NCBI GenBank assembly: GCA_023480765.1
Contig: JAMCWZ010000002.1
Coordinates: 1-9,443 of the forward strand
Direction of reading: 5' to 3'
Length of the DNA: 9,443 bases
Origin: Nitrospirota bacterium
GTDB taxonomy: Bacteria > Nitrospirota_A > Leptospirillia > Leptospirillales > Leptospirillaceae
Part shown: positions 5,922 through 9,443 of the stretch, one piece after another
How positions within the stretch are numbered: the first letter of the stretch is position 1
Layout: every line of letters starts with the position of its first letter
Notes under the pieces: generated by a model
What the model was told of the DNA's origin: nothing
The model's input: only the letters and a program-made list of their open reading frames with translations
Database searches by the model: none
Translations under genes and position numbers: made by a program

Positions 5922-6236
5922 ATGTCCGTCCTGCTTGAATTCAGCATGAGCCCTCTCGACAAAGGGGAAAGCGTCGGGGACTATGTGGCACGATCCCTGG
6001 AAATCATCGACAAAAGCGGCGTCAATTACCGCCTGAATCCCATGGGAACCGTTCTGGAAGGGGACTGGGACACCGTCTTCGGAGTCGTCCGGAAGTGCTA
6101 CGAACGCATGAGCCAGGACTGCAGCCGGATATCGGTTTCCATTAAAGTGGATGCCCGAAAAAATCAGGAAAACCGGCTTGAAGCCAAAGTCGCCTCCGTG
6201 GAAAAGCGTCTGGGAAAACCTCTCCGGAAATCCTGA
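5922..6236 (+). CDS. MTH1187/YkoF-type thiamine-binding-family protein
   Basis: This 104-residue protein has the hallmarks of the MTH1187 family (Pfam Thiamine_BP, formerly DUF77, COG0011). It opens with VLLEFSMSPLDKGESVGDYVARS, written here in parts as LLEFSMSPLDKGES and DYVARSLEIIDKSG, then has YRLNPMGTVLEGDWDTVF and a second half ending in IKVDARK and SVEKRLGK. Family members are small ferredoxin-like-fold proteins that assemble into multimers. Some bind thiamine or related molecules, but the cellular role is poorly known. AAAGGAG lies 8 nt before the ATG at 5922; nearby ATGs at 5915 and 5918 are out of frame. It precedes purA by 138 bp on the same strand, and purA appears to have its own promoter. 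I see no TPP riboswitch upstream. Confidence 0.85.
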   Translation: MSVLLEFSMSPLDKGESVGDYVARSLEIIDKSGVNYRLNPMGTVLEGDWDTVFGVVRKCYERMSQDCSRISVSIKVDARKNQENRLEAKVASVEKRLGKPLRKS

Positions 6237-6248
6237 CCTTTTGGAATG

Positions 6249-6270
6249 AGGGAGTCGGAGACGTCCCTTT
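6249..6270 (+). terminator. Weak terminator-like hairpin after the 5922 gene
   Basis: AGGGAGTC (6249-6256) can pair with GACGTCCCT (6260-6268) across a GGA loop, with one bulged G, followed by only TTT. It lies 13 nt after the stop codon, just before the putative purA promoter. Confidence 0.35.
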
Positions 6271-6297
6271 CACCCGCCAGCCTTTCAATGATATGAT
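6269..6297 (+). promoter_or_regulatory. Putative purA promoter
   Basis: A -35-like TTCACC (6269-6274) is followed by 17 bp and a good -10 hexamer TATGAT (6292-6297). This predicts a leader of roughly 70 nt. The leader contains a small GGCCGG/CCGGCC inverted repeat (6315-6320 and 6333-6338) just upstream of the ribosome-binding site. Confidence 0.5.
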
Positions 6298-6353
6298 GGC
6301 CCCGTTTTATGAAAGGCCGGTCTGAAACGACGCCGGCCAGGAATCCCTATTGA

Positions 6354-8359
<2,006 letters not shown>

Positions 8360-8370
8360 CTATCCTAACA

Positions 8371-8449
8371 CACGACTGTCCCCAACGTCCCGTCTGGCTG
8401 CGGAAGGCCGACCCGGAAATCGGGTGACACCATTTCGGGGCAGTCGTGG
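8371..8449. repeat. Spaced inverted repeats in the divergent promoter region
   Basis: CACGACTG (8371-8378) and CAGTCGTG (8441-8448) are exact reverse complements. The match extends into CCCC/GGGG after one unpaired base. Nested inside, CCCGGAAAT (8412-8420) pairs with ATTTCGGGG (8432-8440) with one mismatch. The right arm touches the -10 of the putative plus-strand promoter. It could be a two-site operator or a large stem. Confidence 0.5.
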
Positions 8450-8455
8450 TACAAT
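8424..8455 (+). promoter_or_regulatory. Putative promoter of the SagB-like gene
   Basis: TACAAT (8450-8455) is preceded by TGG, which makes an extended -10 (TGnTACAAT). GTGACA (8424-8429) matches a -35 in 5 of 6 positions, with a long 20-bp spacer that an extended -10 can tolerate. It lies about 52 bp before the TTG start. Confidence 0.45.
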
Positions 8456-8494
8456 GCCTTATTGTTAACCGTCTGACTGAAACGTTGATCCCTG

Positions 8495-8500
8495 AAGGAG
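8495..8500 (+). promoter_or_regulatory. Ribosome-binding site supporting a TTG start
   Basis: AAGGAG lies 7 nt before TTG at 8508. No in-frame ATG or GTG is near, so this site decides the unusual TTG start of the SagB-like gene. Confidence 0.65.
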
Positions 8501-8507
8501 TCCTGTT

Positions 8508-9443
8508 TTGAGTGCTTCACACGAATCCTGTGCTGAATATTACCACGAAGATACGAAATACGACCGAAAAACCATCCATCGCTTCCAGTCCCTGGACTTT
8601 TCATCCAAGCCGGCCCCTTTCAAGGATTATCAGACAGACAACCCCATCAGCCTGATGCCGTATCTGCCCTTCAACTTCATTCCGTTCACGCGAACGCCGC
8701 TGCCGGAGCCTCCTCCCCAACCGCCCTATCCGTAACGCCAGGCCGAACTGTCGCAGCTCCTGTTTTTTTCTTACGGCGTCACCGCCATTATCGATTCACC
8801 AAGAACGGAACAGACCTTCCTGAGAGCCGCACCCTCTGCCGGTGGACTGTATCCGGCAGAGGTCTACCTGGCGACACGCGACCTTCCGTTCATCTCGGAC
8901 GGGATCTTTCACTACAACGGAAAAGACCATACGCTCGCCACCCTCTACGAAGGCGACTTCTGGCCCCGCCTCTCTGCCTGGGCGTTCGACCATCCCTCGT
9001 TCGAAGAATCCCATGCCGCCCTGATCCTTTCGGGATATTTCGACCGTTCGGCCTGGCGTTACGGAGAAAGAGGATACAGGCGAATCCTTCTCGACACCGG
9101 ACATCTGCTGGGAAACATTGTCCTGATGTCCTACCAGACGGGATTTGTCCCCTATCCCCTTTCAGGGTTCAACGACCAGGCAATCAATTCCTTCCTGTTT
9201 CTCGGAGACCAGAAGGAGGTCGTGCTTGTCGTCGTCCCGTTGGTGCGTCTTCAGGACGCGAGAGACAACAGTCTCTCCCTTCCGTTCTTTCCGTCTCCTG
9301 TTGCCTTCCCCTATCATCCTCCCGAAAAGCCGGAAACCGGGGATATTTTCCGGGATCTGCACCGATTTTCCTCTCTCGGAAGCCAGCCTCCGGCCGTTGT
9401 GAACACATCCGGACGCGAAAATGAAAGAATTCCGGGAGAAGAC
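8508..9443 (+). pseudogene. SagB/ThcOx-type FMN oxidoreductase gene broken by an in-frame TAA; 3' end outside window
   Basis: The frame opens at TTG 8508 with YYHEDTKYDRKTI (11-23), typical of the N-terminus of SagB-family proteins. A Pro-rich linker follows, ending PPPQPPYP. A TAA at 8733-8735 (codon 76) interrupts it. The same frame then stays open to the window edge with family motifs: LSQLLFFSYGVT right after the stop, RAAPSAGGLYPAEVYLA from residue 106 (FMN-binding R-x-x-P-S-x-G) and DTGHLLGNIVLMSYQTGF (196-213). SagB/ThcOx enzymes are nitroreductase-fold flavoenzymes. Some oxidise azolines to azoles in RiPP toxins, but stand-alone versions of unknown substrate are common, and no YcaO or precursor gene is visible here. 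The stop may be a true inactivating mutation, an assembly or strain variant, or a readthrough site. No start codon for reinitiation is visible nearby in frame. Confidence 0.75.

Noticed and set aside
5651..5962. 103-codon minus-strand open frame in the divergent region
   Set aside because: It crosses the promoter region and the start of the 5922 gene, and has no recognisable motif.
8508..8735. A separate 75-residue Pro-rich peptide gene (for example a RiPP precursor)
   Set aside because: The residues match the N-terminal part of SagB-family proteins and the same frame continues with the catalytic domain after the TAA, so it is part of a broken gene rather than an independent peptide.

Overview
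The window (about 57% GC by eye) comes from a Gram-negative bacterium: it encodes an outer-membrane beta-barrel porin with a Sec signal peptide, a periplasmic phosphate-binding protein and an ABC phosphate importer. Gene content and protein style remind me of acidophilic Nitrospirota of the Leptospirillum type. That is recognition from memory, not a database result.

Left part (1-5504, all on the minus strand, read from high to low coordinates): a 553-residue porin (5504-3843), a G/C-rich terminator hairpin, a PhoB-like response regulator (3690-2722), the phosphate-binding protein PstS (2660-1542), a strong intergenic hairpin, the permease PstC (1371-319) and the start of the permease PstA (314 to the window edge). 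Tandem 11-bp PHO-box repeats (consensus CTGTCAT-like) lie in front of pstS, in front of the regulator and, more weakly, in front of the porin. I read this as a self-regulated phosphate-starvation locus: porin for outer-membrane passage, PstS for periplasmic capture, PstC/PstA for inner-membrane import, and the regulator controlling all three promoters. The pstS PHO box overlaps the 3' end and stop codon of the regulator gene. No PhoR-type kinase, PstB or PhoU is visible; the last two may lie beyond the left edge.

Middle (5505-7673): a 417-bp non-coding divergent region, then on the plus strand a small MTH1187/YkoF-type thiamine-binding-family protein (5922-6236) and adenylosuccinate synthase PurA (6375-7673), each with its own plausible promoter.

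Right part (7646-9443): a DUF1054/YktB-like gene on the minus strand overlaps the 3' end of purA by 28 bp. It is divergent from a SagB/ThcOx-type FMN oxidoreductase gene on the plus strand. That gene has a TTG start, is broken by a single in-frame TAA at 8733-8735, stays open in the same frame afterwards, and runs off the window.

Most of the window is ordinary core metabolism and phosphate uptake. The points worth a second look are the C-terminal four-cysteine module on the response regulator, the three-promoter PHO-box architecture including the porin, the pstS-pstC hairpin, and the in-frame stop in the SagB-like gene. I do not see a clearly new biological system.
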